The notes under the pieces were generated by a model. The model made no database searches and was not told where the DNA came from. It saw nothing but the letters and a program-made list of their open reading frames with translations. A program made the translations under genes and the position numbers. Shown piece by piece: positions 33,301-43,844 of a stretch of DNA of 64,000 bases. The stretch is from positions 310,001 to 374,000 of the forward strand of contig NBIV01000039.1 in NCBI GenBank assembly GCA_003194525.1. Direction: 5' to 3'. Position 1 is the stretch's first letter. Every line of letters starts with the position of its first letter. The stretch is from Gracilariopsis chorda. Its lineage: Eukaryota > Rhodophyta > Florideophyceae > Gracilariales > Gracilariaceae.

Positions 33301-34690
33301 AAATGGGAGAGTATGAAAGACTCAACACACACGGAACCTTTTTTTCTTACAGGGACGAGTGAGGACAGAGATGATTCTTCTTGTATCTTTGCTGACAGAT
33401 ATTGTTGAGCATGAAAGCCTATTGGTGCAGATGAAAGCCACGACAGGTATTGCTGCTGCAATATATGAAGGCGGAAGAACTCTTCATAGTTTGCTTGGAT
33501 TGGAGTTGATGAAACCAAATATTCGCAAAGCAAAGAGCGTCAGACACTTTCTAGGTACTTACCACGATCACAGAGAGCAGAAAAGATACGGAAGACTCTT
33601 TTGCTGGTAGTTGGTGAAGCTTCAATGGGCCCGAAAATGCTCTTCGAGATTGTGAACACCATACTGAAATAGGGAAGAAACTCTACGAAACACTTTGGAG
33701 GCATGGTAGTAGTTATGGCAGGTGACTATATGCAACTGCGTCAATTGGTTCCAAGAACGAACAAAGCATCCGAAAGGGATTGGACAATTCTTGTTATTCC
33801 AGTGGGTCTCCAACGGGAGCGTCCATGGTATTCTTGCGAGCTTTGGGACAGAAGAGGCAAAGTTCTTTGCCTTGCAGAACAGGTTCCTCGACAAGATGAT
33901 CCAGTTATTGCTAAATGTTTGCTGAGTGTTGGTAGTGGACGTTTCTAGAATCTGCAAGGTTTCCATTCATTTCCAAGTCATATGTACACGAATTGTACAG
34001 GTTGTTGTGGAAATTGTTTACAACACGGAAGAAAAAAGATGTAAAGCTCAACCGATTGATTGTTGCGCCAACAAATCAAATAGTGGAGGAAGGTAACCAG
34101 ACCGCATTGGACTACTTCCAAGGAAGGATGTTTGACTTGAATTTTACAACGACGATCGTTCCCGATCGAGCGCCAACCCGTGAACAATTTAACACAAATA
34201 GTTTCTTTTGACCTGAACTGCAGTATAATTGAGCTTCAACTGGAGTCCTGCACCGTCATGTGAAGCTGATATTGGGTGTTCTTGTTATGTTTATTCGAAA
34301 TGTAATGCACTCGCGCTTGCTGAATGGAAAGATGTTTATCGTTACCAGGATTCCTCGCAGAGTGATTTCACTTTCGTGCATTGATGGACATGGTAAAATT
34401 GAGTAAAGCTTTTTACTGCACCGCATTGACGTTGTATTTGAGTTTGCAGATGCAAAATGAGACGTGGACAGTTTCCCATCAGATTGGCATTTGCAGCAAC
34501 TGTGCTTAAAGCGCAACGAAAAAGGCTGAAGAAAATGACATTTGACTTCCAAACAAACGTTTTTCGCCGGGACAGGTACCCGTTGGAAATTGGCGTGTGA
34601 GAGCATCTGATGATGTGTTGCTGCTTCATAATGAAGACAAGACACCCCAAAATGCGTACGATTTCTTTCCAATGCCAGTAAGCATCAAAA
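30390..34690 (+). pseudogene. Helitron Rep-helicase
   Basis: Pieces appear in family order. The N-terminal zinc motif MCKYCGAVLLG is near 30400. The Rep HUH motif is PHYHILVWLE, with His-Tyr-His at 31866-31874, followed by IIDTLIKAKLP. ILYNPDLTMK lies near 32160 and the Rep tyrosine region (AYVIYHAFK) near 32237-32263. Helicase parts are a ruined Walker A (FFLTGTSEDR near 33340), TTGIAAAIYEGGRTLHS (33443-33493), a Walker-B-like VGEAS near 33610, GDYMQLRQLVP (33721-33753), LIVAPTNQIVEEGN and the C-terminal RRGQFPIRLAFAATVLKAQ (34458-34515). Stops and frameshifts are spread through it. The protein would nick and unwind DNA; this copy cannot. Confidence 0.75.
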
Positions 34691-34793
34691 TCCCTGTTCT
34701 ACAAGACGCTGTAGAATTTGTAGAGGCGCATCACTAGATTGGCATAGTTCAGTTTATGCCTAAACCAAACTTTGTGCGGATATATTATGCAAA

Positions 34794-34814
34794 CTTTCGG
34801 CCGTGGCGCGAAGG
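34794..34814 (+). other. Hairpin near the Helitron 3' end
   Basis: CTTTCG (34794-34799) can pair with CGAAGG (34809-34814), six pairs including one G-U, around a nine-base loop. It sits 12 bases before the insert end, the usual place of the Helitron terminal hairpin. Confidence 0.5.
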
Positions 34815-34826
34815 CCCTTTTTTTGG

Positions 34827-35398
34827 AACAAAATAAGGGTTGCTTAAATTGGTTACAGTTCACTACAACCATGCATAGAGTTATCCCAGCACATGGCAAC
34901 GAAGCATGGTAAGTGAAACAACCATGGCAAAAATGTGGCAGCAAGTCACAGCTCTTTAAAATGATTTACTTCCGTCATCATGACCATGACAATGCAGAAA
35001 TTCAAGTGAAACCGCATCAATATCGATACAGTACGTCCTTCGCGTACCGTGCATGTGCTGGAACACACACTGATACGTCTGCAACACCGTGATGTACCTG
35101 TAAACCAGGTGCAGCCACACAGAATCTCATGCACGATTTCCACTCCCATTATGCCAAGTGGCCCATGCTGTGGCTACAACCCATAACATTTACACCACTT
35201 TATAACCACGTACTGCGTAAGGTAAAATGCAGTACCCAATCATAAGCCCGTTTCACGTTGAGTTCTAGCACACGCGCATATGCGCTTTTACAAAGGAGGT
35301 GCTCAAAAGTGCCCACCGTCATATGCCACTTTGTTTCCAAGTAGTCTACCATAATGTCCTAGGGCTATCAGGCACTCGACCACGTGACAACATCAACA
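34827..35398 (-). repeat. LTR shared by copia-D and copia-C, 5' segment
   Basis: The minus strand starts TGTTGATGTTGTCACG at 35398, right after the purine run CAGGAGGAG at the end of copia-D pol, and runs 572 bases to the Helitron insert. Together with 28503-28746 it makes a complete LTR of 816 bases, in line with the other copies (about 780-860). Confidence 0.8.
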
Positions 35399-36808
35399 CT
35401 CCTCCTGGAGTTCCTGATGAAGTCCAGCTCGTTCCAATATCACTCGTGCAGCGGCAGGGCCAAGTGGCTTGGTGAGGATGTCAGCGTCATTGTCTTCATT
35501 CGGAACATAGTTCACAGTTATTAATGTGTCCTTGAGTAGTTGCCTAATGAATTGTACCTTGAAGTCTTCATGCGTCGCACGCCCAGAACGGCAAGGTTCA
35601 CCAACAACCCACTCAATAGCACATTGGTTGTCCGAAAGGATTGGGACACTGTTATCAACTGCTATTCCACACTCCCTCAGCACACGTGATATCCGAAGTA
35701 TCTGTTGCGCCACCATTACCAATGCATAGTACTCGGCCTCACCAGTAGACAGTGCAACTAAGCATTGCTTATGAGCACCAAAGAAACATGAGCTGGAGCC
35801 AAATTTAATCAAATACCCAGACAAAGACTTGCGATCTGTGGTATCACCCGCAAAATCAGAGTCTACAAGAGCATTTAAACATAGATGTCCATGCCGGTAC
35901 ACTAAATTATGATCACCAGTACCACGTAGGTATCGTAACACAAGTTTGGCTGCTTGATGGCAGTATGCAGTAGGAGTATTCTGGAAGCGCGCCAGTATAA
36001 AAACAGGAGCCAAAATGTCCAAACGCGTACGTAATGCCAAGAACAGCAGAGACCCGATCATCTGCTGGTAGAACTGAACATCACGAGGTGATTTATCCTT
36101 CTCCAAATGTAGTGAAGTAAAGAACGATTCACCAATAGGGCTTGGTGCTGGTTTCGAATTCTGCACTCCAAACCTGCGCAGTATCCATTCGATATACATG
36201 GGTTGTGCAAGTTTCACACTCAACAGCTGGCCACTGGAGTCCATCTTCCAGGTAAATGCAACACCTACATAGAGTCCGATACGATCCTCAACACGCAGAT
36301 CATACGGTTCCTTGGGCTCCTCTAAGATTCGGGACCGTTTTTCAGCACTTGGCGTGAAGATGAGAAGGTCATCCAAGTATAACAGGATTTATGCATAGGT
36401 ATTCGTGGTCAACTTGCACAGGAACACGCATGATTCACTAGGCCGTTCTTCAAATCCGAAGCCTTTAATATCAGTACTGAAACTGGTGTGCCACGCAAGG
36501 TGAGCCTGTTTCAGTCCATATATGGTTTTTAGCAGTTTAAAACAACGCGACCTCAGCCCAGGTATACCACGCAGAGACATTACCCAAACGTCTTCCTTTA
36601 GGTCACCATTGAGGAACGCGGTCTTGATGTTAACCTGTGCGACATACATGTGCATGCACAGCATAAGGTACAAGAACATGCAAACCAAGTTGAAAGATAC
36701 AACCGGTGCATACGTCTCCATGTAATCCTGACTATATGTCTGGTGGTTCCCTCCTCCTACGATTCGAGCTCGCAATCGGTCCACTGAGGCGTCTGCATCA
36801 CCTTTCAC
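35399..36808 (-). pseudogene. Copia-D reverse transcriptase and RNase H
   Basis: Reading the minus strand: METYAPVVSFNLVCMFLYL, then VNIKTAFLNGDLKED, where motif A has Asn for the catalytic Asp (GAC to AAC), then YGLKQAHLAWH. A TAA at 36391-36389 sits just before LLYLDDLLIF, whose YLDD (36379-36368) is intact. RNase H follows in a 327-codon frame: LVDSDFAGDTTD, STGEAEYYAL, DNQCAIEW and ADILTKPLG. It ends EEC-stop overlapping the LTR start. One stop and one active-site change separate this copy from an open frame here. Confidence 0.8.
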
Positions 36809-38146
36809 TTTACGAATGTGTGAAGGTAAAGGCTGTGACTGCAGTGAGTCATCTGGAACCCAAGTACCTTTTTCGTTTAGTGCTGTGAGCTCTTCATCAA
36901 TGGCGCTCTCCCATTATGCTCTTTCCGATGGAGTTGAAGATAATGCCTCCTGAAGTGCTGGGTCGTCACTTGTGGTCACTTCGATTTGAGAGGTAGCGGC
37001 AACAGCCATATTCCACAAGCGCTGTGGTGCATGCCGACTGCGACGAGGGTATTTGGATTATGGTTCGGGATGAACATTGGACTCATCAATATGACTAGAA
37101 TCCTCGTTAGCGTCCTCCTCAAAATTGGTATCGCTCGCAGCATTGTCAATGCTTGGAGTTTGAATCTCATTCAAAGTTTTTGTAGGTTGGTGTGGTGCAT
37201 CCTGTGCATCGGTTTCTGTGTCTGACCTAAGTTCTCCAAATTCATGGAGTGAAAAATCATCCGAACTGTCACTAGAGCTCTCATACCCAGCGCTACTATA
37301 GTCAACGTCTGATGCACTTTCGTCATCCATATAGTTTACGAGGTATGGGGCACCAGGGAATGTAGATTCATCAAAATTGACATGCCGGGATCTCACGATT
37401 CGAGGTATCTCATAGTCACCAGTGACCAGAACCTCGTAAACACCATGCTTCCGAGTCTGCAATTACACTCCCTCAAGTGCAAGAGACTCGACCTTGGTGG
37501 CCGGGTTCATTTTCAATACATATGCTGCGCATCCAAACACTCTAGCATGCTTCAAAGATGGCTTATTACCAGTCACCAACAGGTATGGAGTTGAGCCAGT
37601 GGTAGAGTGTGGAACTCTGTTGCGAATATAAATAACATATTTGAGTGCATAGGGCCATAGGCATTCTGGCAAGTTGGCCTGAATCAGCAAAGCTCGAGCA
37701 GCTTCTTCGATGGTGCGATTGATGCGCTCGGCAATTGCGTTATGTTCCGGTGTATAAGGAGGTGAGAACGACGTTCCCTGCAGACCATTGGAATCGTTTT
37801 CTTGTAACGCAATTTACTCCTCTGCATTGTCCGAGTGCAAATTTTGAACAAGCACATGCGCTCCTCCAAGCTGCTGGAGCTTCTGCCCTATACCCAAAAA
37901 CACTTCCCCAATTTCAGATCTATGCAACATGACGCCGAGGAAGGCATCTCGAGAGCGTTCATCGATAAACGCAGACGCATACTGAAAATGATCTGGAAAC
38001 GATGGCAGCAGAGGAACAATGATGTCCGAGTGCACAATGTCTCCAATCTCCTTTGATCGTTTGAATTTTCCCAAAAACGGAAGTTTATGTGCTTTGCCAA
38101 GTCGGCATGGTCGACATACCTCCTCCATATGATTCAGCCTTGGCAC
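36809..38146 (-). pseudogene. Copia-D integrase and linker to RT
   Basis: On the minus strand: gag-pre-integrase end with CRPCRLGKAHKLPF, first Asp in IVHSDIIVPLLP, FIDERSRDAFLG, NLHSDNAEEY (second Asp), EHNAIAERINRT (Glu), then CAAYVLKMNPATK and an acidic Asp/Ser/Glu linker to about 36850. Stops occur near 37800 and at about 37463 (a TAA where copia-A has Tyr). The linker is known to be variable in copia elements. Confidence 0.7.
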
Positions 38147-38764
38147 TCCATCAACTTGCTCGTGTACCTTTTGAAGGTCTCGTGGATTCGTATGTGCAAG
38201 TCGGCAGTGCCACAGCTTTGTGACGTCTTGGTCTTTTGCGGATAGTAGCCTTGTGTGATCTGTGTACTCGATGGTACATGGCAGCGTTTACAACCTAGAA
38301 CGTGTGTCTCGTTGACCACATCCAATTTCAAACCCCTCTTCGTGGGTAAGGCAAACCTGACTTGCGCCGAACAGCGACTGTATTCCTTTATCGGCCATAC
38401 GACCAACAGACACTAAGTTGTATCCAAGATCTGGGACATGGAGTACATCCGTCAATCGGAGGTTCGCCTCGACGAAGGGCAGTAAAGCATCCCCTTGTTG
38501 TGTGGCCGTGACTGTGGTATTGTCAGCAAGTTCAATACGCCTCGGAAATCTGTCAAACAGTGTGTTGGGCACAAACTCAGAAGCAGAACAAAAGAAATGG
38601 GACGGGGAACCACTGTCTGCATACGTATCCATGCTCTTACACACAGATGGGAGCACTGTAGACTTCTCGACACCCATTCTCGCGATCTCAATCTTGGACA
38701 CCCTTCGTGATGACTTGCCAGAGTGTTTAGACTTGTCACCTGAACCAGCTTTGAGTTGGTCCAT
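38147..38764 (-). pseudogene. Copia-D protease and gag-pre-integrase
   Basis: The minus-strand frame of 159 codons (38764-38288) reads ARMGVEKSTVLPSV, then DTYADSGSPSHFF. The catalytic Asp at 38617-38615 is kept, but D-S-G-A has become D-S-G-S. LTDVLHVPDLGYNLVSVGR completes the protease. The gag-pre-integrase follows (FEIGCGQRDTRS), with a frame change near 38280. Confidence 0.7.
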
Positions 38765-39533
38765 GATGACTTTGCGTAAACGGTTGTCCGGATTTTCAGG
38801 ATTCAGGTGGCATCGGTCCTGTGTGGGTCCATCGTGTTCGCAGAAAGCGCAATGGTAACCGTTTTTGGTGGCAACAGCATAAGCACGCCCATTGGACTCA
38901 ATGTTGGAGTTGGAATCTGATATATTACCAACCTTTTCGCCCCTACTTTAAAGTTTGTTACGTCCACTAGAACGGCCATTACCTTTACCTCGGTTCTTTT
39001 TACGGTAACGACCACGAGTGGCACTGACAGAACCAAGTTGACGAGCATTGTACTCATCAATCAGGGTAGTCGCCACATAGTCCCACGTCAATTCCGATAT
39101 CTCCTTAGTCCTAAGTATCACAGCAGTTGACTATAGTGAGCAGTTGGGGTCGATAGAGGCTGGTAATATTGGAGGCTTATGTGACTCTGGAATGGCAGCA
39201 TCCTTCCCCATTCGGTCTAATTGTGAGAATAAAGAGGCAAACTGGTCCATAAATTCTGACATATTCTGCCCATTATATGATGGTTTCACATGCGTTTTCG
39301 CATTTCGCCATGAGTGGGAAACTGCCTTGAACAGCACTAGAGGTTGAATTGTGAGTCATTGTGGCACTAGATGCCTCATCAAGGGTTGATGCCATTACAT
39401 TCCAAACACCTTAATGTGATATGCGGCACGAAGTCGATGTCGCCATAGCGTATAAATCTCACCACGCTTACCATGAAAGTGTGGGGTTTTCAAACCAGAG
39501 TGGGTTTCAGACTCAACTTCAGAGTCAGATATA
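38765..39533 (-). pseudogene. Copia-D gag
   Basis: The codon aligned with the gag start of copia-E is ATA (39533-39531), so the start codon is lost. Downstream the minus strand reads GKRGEIYTLWRHRLRAAY-like sequence near 39460, YNGQNMSEFMDQFASLFSQ (39280-39225) and a zinc knuckle region CAFCEHDGPTQDRC near 38850-38810, in which the expected His is Pro. Frameshifts and a stop near 39130 are present. The middle is somewhat shorter than in copia-E. Confidence 0.6.
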
Positions 39534-40184
39534 CTTCTAGAAGGAGCTGAAACACCAATGAATATATACTTCTAAGCAGAGTGAGGGATTCAATGCTTTT
39601 CAAATTCCGATTACCAAGAGAGGGAAAGTGTTGAATCGGAGGGTCAGCCAAGAACTTGCAGCTGAGATCACACTAAAATAGGAATGCTGGAGTGGAGTAA
39701 TGCCAGAACTGGACAGCAAGGGCGCCAGTGAAGACCGTGTAACCAAGTCTCAACGCTCGTCCAGGCGCGTCTGGTACGCGAGTCACAGGCAGAGTTCAGC
39801 TCCTCGGCGCCTGGAGGATACTCACAAGTGGCTCTGAAGCGCACTCGGAAAAGAAAATGAAAGATGAAAGTTCGTAAAAGCGGGCGCACTGACAGGAGAA
39901 ACTACATCCGCTACCCTAAGGGTTGAACCCATGGACCTTGGATGCTCTCTCCAGGAGCGAGGTGGGATTTTCTTCGACCTGCCCTACTCCGCGCACTTCA
40001 CGAGTAGAGTGTTCAATCCGTACGAACGTCCCAAGGAGGTTACTCACAAGCGCGATATGCTTTTACCAGTTAACCCCTGCTGGTCTGTTGCGGGATATCA
40101 CCTCGATCTTACGCGCGCACGCAAAAATAAAAGATGTTTACACGGAGCGACGTCTGCAAGTATCGAAGCTCTGGGCCCATAACC
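39534..40184 (-). other. Copia-D leader (5' UTR)
   Basis: Minus-strand leader that begins GGTTATGGGCCCAGAG after the LTR end at 40185 (presumed primer-binding site). It includes the candidate intron 40047-39889 and ends TTCATTGGTGTTTCAG shortly before gag, a possible second acceptor. It is homologous to 22089-22851 and 43845-44563. Confidence 0.6.
39889..40047 (-). other. Candidate leader intron of copia-D (159 nt)
   Basis: The minus strand has GTGAGT at 40047-40042 and TTCTCCTGTCAG ending at 39889. Ends and spacing match the copia-B candidate at 22338-22497 although the two leaders differ at many bases. Confidence 0.45.
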
Positions 40185-41047
40185 TGTTCATATGAGATGA
40201 TGTTGATAGATGATGTTGCGGTTTGTTGATATGAAATGATGTTGAGAGATGATGTTGGGCTTCGGCAGAAATGAAAAGGAAAGAAAGAAAGAAAATAAAG
40301 AGTGAAGGTTGCCAGGCTTGCAGGCAAGTTTACTTGGTAGTGGAACTTCAGCTTGTTATATAGCACCTCTACGTCACACTGCAACTACAAGAAAACACTA
40401 TACCACTAAGTGGGGACACCCAATACTACCAATCATGATCAAACATAACACAATAAGGGTTGCACGCACTGATGACAGCTTAGTACTACCATGCATAACA
40501 ACATTACAACACATTACAACCACGCACACCAAGTGAACAAATCATTCAACAATACGCAACAAGTGAAACAGACATGCCAACCATGTGCCAGCATTTGACA
40601 GCACTGTTTAAACACTTACTTGCATCATCATGACTATGAAAAAGCACAAATTCACATGCCACCGCATCCATGTACATACCATAGGTGTGTTGCGCGCATG
40701 GCACGTGCTTACTTGCACTACTGCACATATGCAACACCTGCATGTACCTGTAAACCAGATGTAGCCACACATATTCCTAAGTACCATGCCCATTCAACTT
40801 ATGCCAAGTGGCCAGTTCCATGCCCATGACCCATACGATGCACAACACTTGAACCAATGCATTGCATATGAGTATATGCAGTAGCCAATCATAAGCCCGT
40901 TTCACGTTGGGTTTGAGAACACACGCATATGCGCTATTTCAAAGCAGCTCTCAAGAACAGCCCTCCGTTATGTGAAACTTTGTTTCCAAGTGCTGCACCA
41001 TGATGTCCCAGGACTACCAGGCACTCGACCATGTGCTAACATCAACA
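40185..41047 (-). repeat. Shared LTR between copia-E and copia-D (863 bp)
   Basis: The minus strand starts TGTTGATGTTAGCACATGG after GAGGAGGAG and ends ATATGAACA before GGTTATGGG. It has the TATATAA box (minus strand, near 40360) and the ATTGG and GCGCATATG motifs of the family. It is slightly longer than other copies because of an extra TGATGTTGA-type repeat near the end. Confidence 0.8.
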
Positions 41048-42142
41048 CTCCTCCTCGAGGTCCTGGGAAGCACCATGCTCCAAAGTCTGCAAGTACACTC
41101 CCTCAAGTGCATGTGACTCGAACTTGGTGTCTGGGTCCATTTTCAATATATATGCTGCGCATCCAAACGCTTTAGCATACTTCAGCGACGGCTTACCACC
41201 ACCCACCAAAAGTTATAGATTCAGACCTGTGGTAGAGTCGAGAGATCTATCGCATATACAACTATCATATTTCAATGCATACGGCCATAGGCATTCTTGC
41301 CAGTGTGCCTGAATCAGCAAAGCTTGAGCAGCTTCTTCCATTGTGCGATTGATGCGCTCGGCAATGGCATTATGGTCTGGGGTGTAGGGAGGTGAGAATA
41401 TCATTCCCTGCAGACCATTCGTGGTTGGTTCTTGGAGAGTAATGTACTCTTCGGCATTGTTTGCATGCAAATTCTGAATACGCACATGTGCTCTTCCAAC
41501 ATTCTGAGGTAACATGTGCGCTCCTCCAACCTGTGGGAGATTTCGCCCAACATCAGGAAACACTGCACTAAAACCATAGCTATGCCAAACGAAGTCGTTA
41601 CGCTCAATCGGATTTGGCAGCGTGTACAAACGAGAGGATATGTTACGTTGCCCACATCCAATCTCTAACCCATCTTCGTGTATAACGCAAACCTCATTGG
41701 CACAGAAAAGGGACTGAATGCCTTTATGGGCCATACGACCTACAGACACCAAGTTGTATACAAGATTCGGGACTAGAAGTACATCTGTCAACCTTAGGTT
41801 AGTCTTCGAAAAAGGAAGTATTACATCCCCTTTTTGTGTAGCGGAGACCGTAGTGTTGTCAGCGACCTCAATCGTCCTTAGTTCTATGTCAACCAATGTG
41901 TTCGGTACGAACGCAGGAGCACAACTGAATAAGTGGGATGTGGCACCACTGTCTGCGTAAGCGTCTATGAGAGTAGACGCAGGGGACACCGCTGCAGACT
42001 TTTCAGCAGACATTGCAGCGATCTCAATCTTAGAATCCTTTCGTGATGACCTTACGGAGTGCTTGGGTTTGTGACTGGAACTAGTTTTGAGTTTCTCCAA
42101 GATAGCTTTAGGCAGGTGATTGTCTGGGTTGTCAGGGTTCAT
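41048..42142 (-). pseudogene. Copia-E protease and integrase, RT deleted
   Basis: A 309-codon minus-strand frame (42142-41213) is open through the protease with intact DSGATSHLF (D-S-G-A at 41953-41942), LTDVLLVPNLVYNLVSVGR, gag-pre-integrase (LEIGCGQRN) and much of the integrase core (NLHANNAEEY; DHNAIAERINRTMEEA). After a beta motif KMDPDTKFES near 41140-41110 the sequence jumps directly to QDLEEEC, the last pol codons, at about 41070. RT and RNase H are thus deleted. The protease looks unharmed. Confidence 0.7.
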
Positions 42143-43015
42143 GTAACATCGGTCCTGCGTGTGACCATCTCTGTCACAGAAGCTGCAATGATAACTATTT
42201 TGGCCTGCAATAGCATAAGCGCGCCCGTTGAAGTCATCCTATGAGTTGGGATTTGATGTACTTGCATCAATTTCGTAATCATTTGACGATGTGGTGTGTC
42301 CACTTGAACGGCTACTGCCCTTACTTCTGCTCTTCATGCGTTTGCGACTATGAGCAGAACCAGCTGAATCAACTTGGCGAGCATTGTATTCGTCTATGAG
42401 GGTAGTGGCCACGTAGTCCCATGTCAATTCCGAGATGTCCGTTGTCCGAGGTGCGGCAGCCGTTGACTCCAGTGCGCAGTTGGGATCAATAGAGGCTAAC
42501 AGCATTGGCGCCTTGTGGGATTCGGGAATGGCAGCATCCTTCCCCATTCGGTCTACCTGGGAGAATATGGACGCAAACTGGTCGACATAGTCCGACATAT
42601 TCTGACCATTATAAGACATTCGGAATAGCTGGGTCTGTACAGAAATACGTGACACTGTCCTGTTAGACGCATACCTCGCATCAAGAAGTTGGAGCATACG
42701 CCCAAGGTCATCATCGACGTCTATAACCACACGTAGAGGGGCATCTCCAAGTGCGCATATTATGATTGCGCATGCCTTTTCTCGGTTGGCAAGTACACGG
42801 GGAGTGGTCTGCGGAGCGCTTCAGCCCGACGCCTGTGTCGTGGTAGCACTGTATGACCCCTCCGAGCCTGACATTACGACATTCCAGACTCCTTTTATGG
42901 GACATGCAGCTCGTAGACGATGTCGCCATAACGTATAATCCTCACCACGTTTACCATGGAAGCGAGGGATCTTCTTACCAGAGGTGGTTTCGGACTCAAC
43001 TTTGGAGTCAGACAT
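42143..43015 (-). pseudogene. Copia-E gag, nearly open
   Basis: The minus strand starts ATG at 43015 (MSDSKVESETTSGKKIPRF), continues HGKRGEDYTLWRHRLRAAC and meets a TGA near 42824-42822. It reopens to 42239 with YNGQNMSDYVDQFASIFSQ and a basic Ser/Arg tail, then a TAG near 42241-42239. The zinc knuckle CSFCDRDGHTQDRC (C-X2-C-X4-H-X4-C, about 42190-42146) is complete and runs on in frame to the protease. Only two stops interrupt gag-protease, making this the best gag of the first family. Confidence 0.7.
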
Positions 43016-43032
43016 TGTTCCAGAAGGAGATC

Positions 43033-43844
43033 TGTTGATGTTAGCACATAGTCAAGTGCCTGGTAGTCCTCCGACATCATGGTGCAACACTCGGAAACAA
43101 AGTTTCATATAACGGAGGGCTGTTTTTGGGACCTGCACTACAAAAGCGCATATGCATGTGTTCTCAAACCCAACGTGAAACGGGCATATGATTGGCTACT
43201 GCAAATACTCATATGCAACGTATTGGTTACAAGTGTTATGTGTTCTATGGGTCCTGGGCACGGAACTGCCCACTTGGCATAAGGTGAGTGGGCATGGTAC
43301 TGAAGAATATGTGTGGCTACATGTGGTTTACAGGTGTATGGAAGTGTGTCATGTTTGCGGTTGTGCAAGCGAGCACGTGCCATGCACGCAACACAGCTAG
43401 GGTATGTACATGGATGCGGTGGCATGCGTTTTTGTGCTTTGTCATTGTCATGATGATGCGAGGAAGTGTTTATACAGTGCTGCAGCATGCTGGCACATGG
43501 TTGGCCTGTCCAGTTCACTTATTGTGCGTTGTTGGCTGCTTGGTTCACTCGGTCTGCATTGTTGTAATGTGTTATTATGTTGTTATGCATGGTTGTACCT
43601 AGCTGTAATCAGTGTGTGCAACCCTTATTGTGTTATGTCTGTTTATGATTGGTAGTATTGGGTGTCCCCACTTAGTGGTATAGGGTTTTCTTGTAGTTAT
43701 AGTGTGACATAGAGGTGCTATATAACACGCTGAAGTTCCACTACCAAGTAAACTCGCCCCAAGCCTGGCAACCTTCACTCTTTATTTTCTTTCTTTCTTT
43801 CCTTTTTCATTTCCGCCGAAGCCCAAGTATCGTTTACATCATCA
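43033..43844 (+). repeat. Copia-F LTR (812 bp), head to head with copia-E
   Basis: It starts TGTTGATGTTAGCACATAG and ends ACATCATCA before GGTTTTGGGCC. It is in forward orientation and begins only 17 bases from the minus-strand gag start of copia-E, so E has lost its own leader and 5' LTR at this junction. Confidence 0.8.
43719..43725 (+). promoter_or_regulatory. TATA box of the copia-F LTR
   Basis: TATATAA lies about 687 bases into the LTR and 120 before its end. The same run is kept in the copia-D 5' LTR on the minus strand. It would place transcription start in the last fifth of the LTR. Confidence 0.5.

Larger units (their letters stand above)
28747..34826 (+). mobile_element. Decayed Helitron inserted in a copia LTR
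   Basis: A 6,080-bp insert splits one copia LTR without deletion or visible target duplication. It carries a Rep-helicase coding region (30390-34690) in plus orientation. The host dinucleotide at the split is A|T if the insert starts TC at 28746, as Helitrons prefer. Near the right edge a hairpin (34794-34814) is followed by 12 bases to the end. The end itself reads TTGG and not the classical CTRR, so the terminal bases are uncertain. Rolling-circle transposons of this type move through an HUH nuclease plus a PIF1-like helicase. Confidence 0.75.
28503..41047 (-). mobile_element. Copia-D: most complete copia of the first family
   Basis: On the minus strand: 5' LTR 41047-40185, leader 40184-39534, gag, protease, integrase, RT, RNase H to 35399, then a 3' LTR split by the Helitron. 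All copia domains are present in order with relatively few stops, so it is the reference against which A, B, C and E are read. Its 5' LTR also ends copia-E and its 3' LTR also begins copia-C. Confidence 0.8.

Noticed and set aside
34733-34736. CTAG after the TTCTACA...TGTAGAA inverted repeat as the Helitron 3' end
   Set aside because: The LTR does not resume there. The join that rebuilds the LTR is at 34827, so the extra 90 bases belong to the insert.
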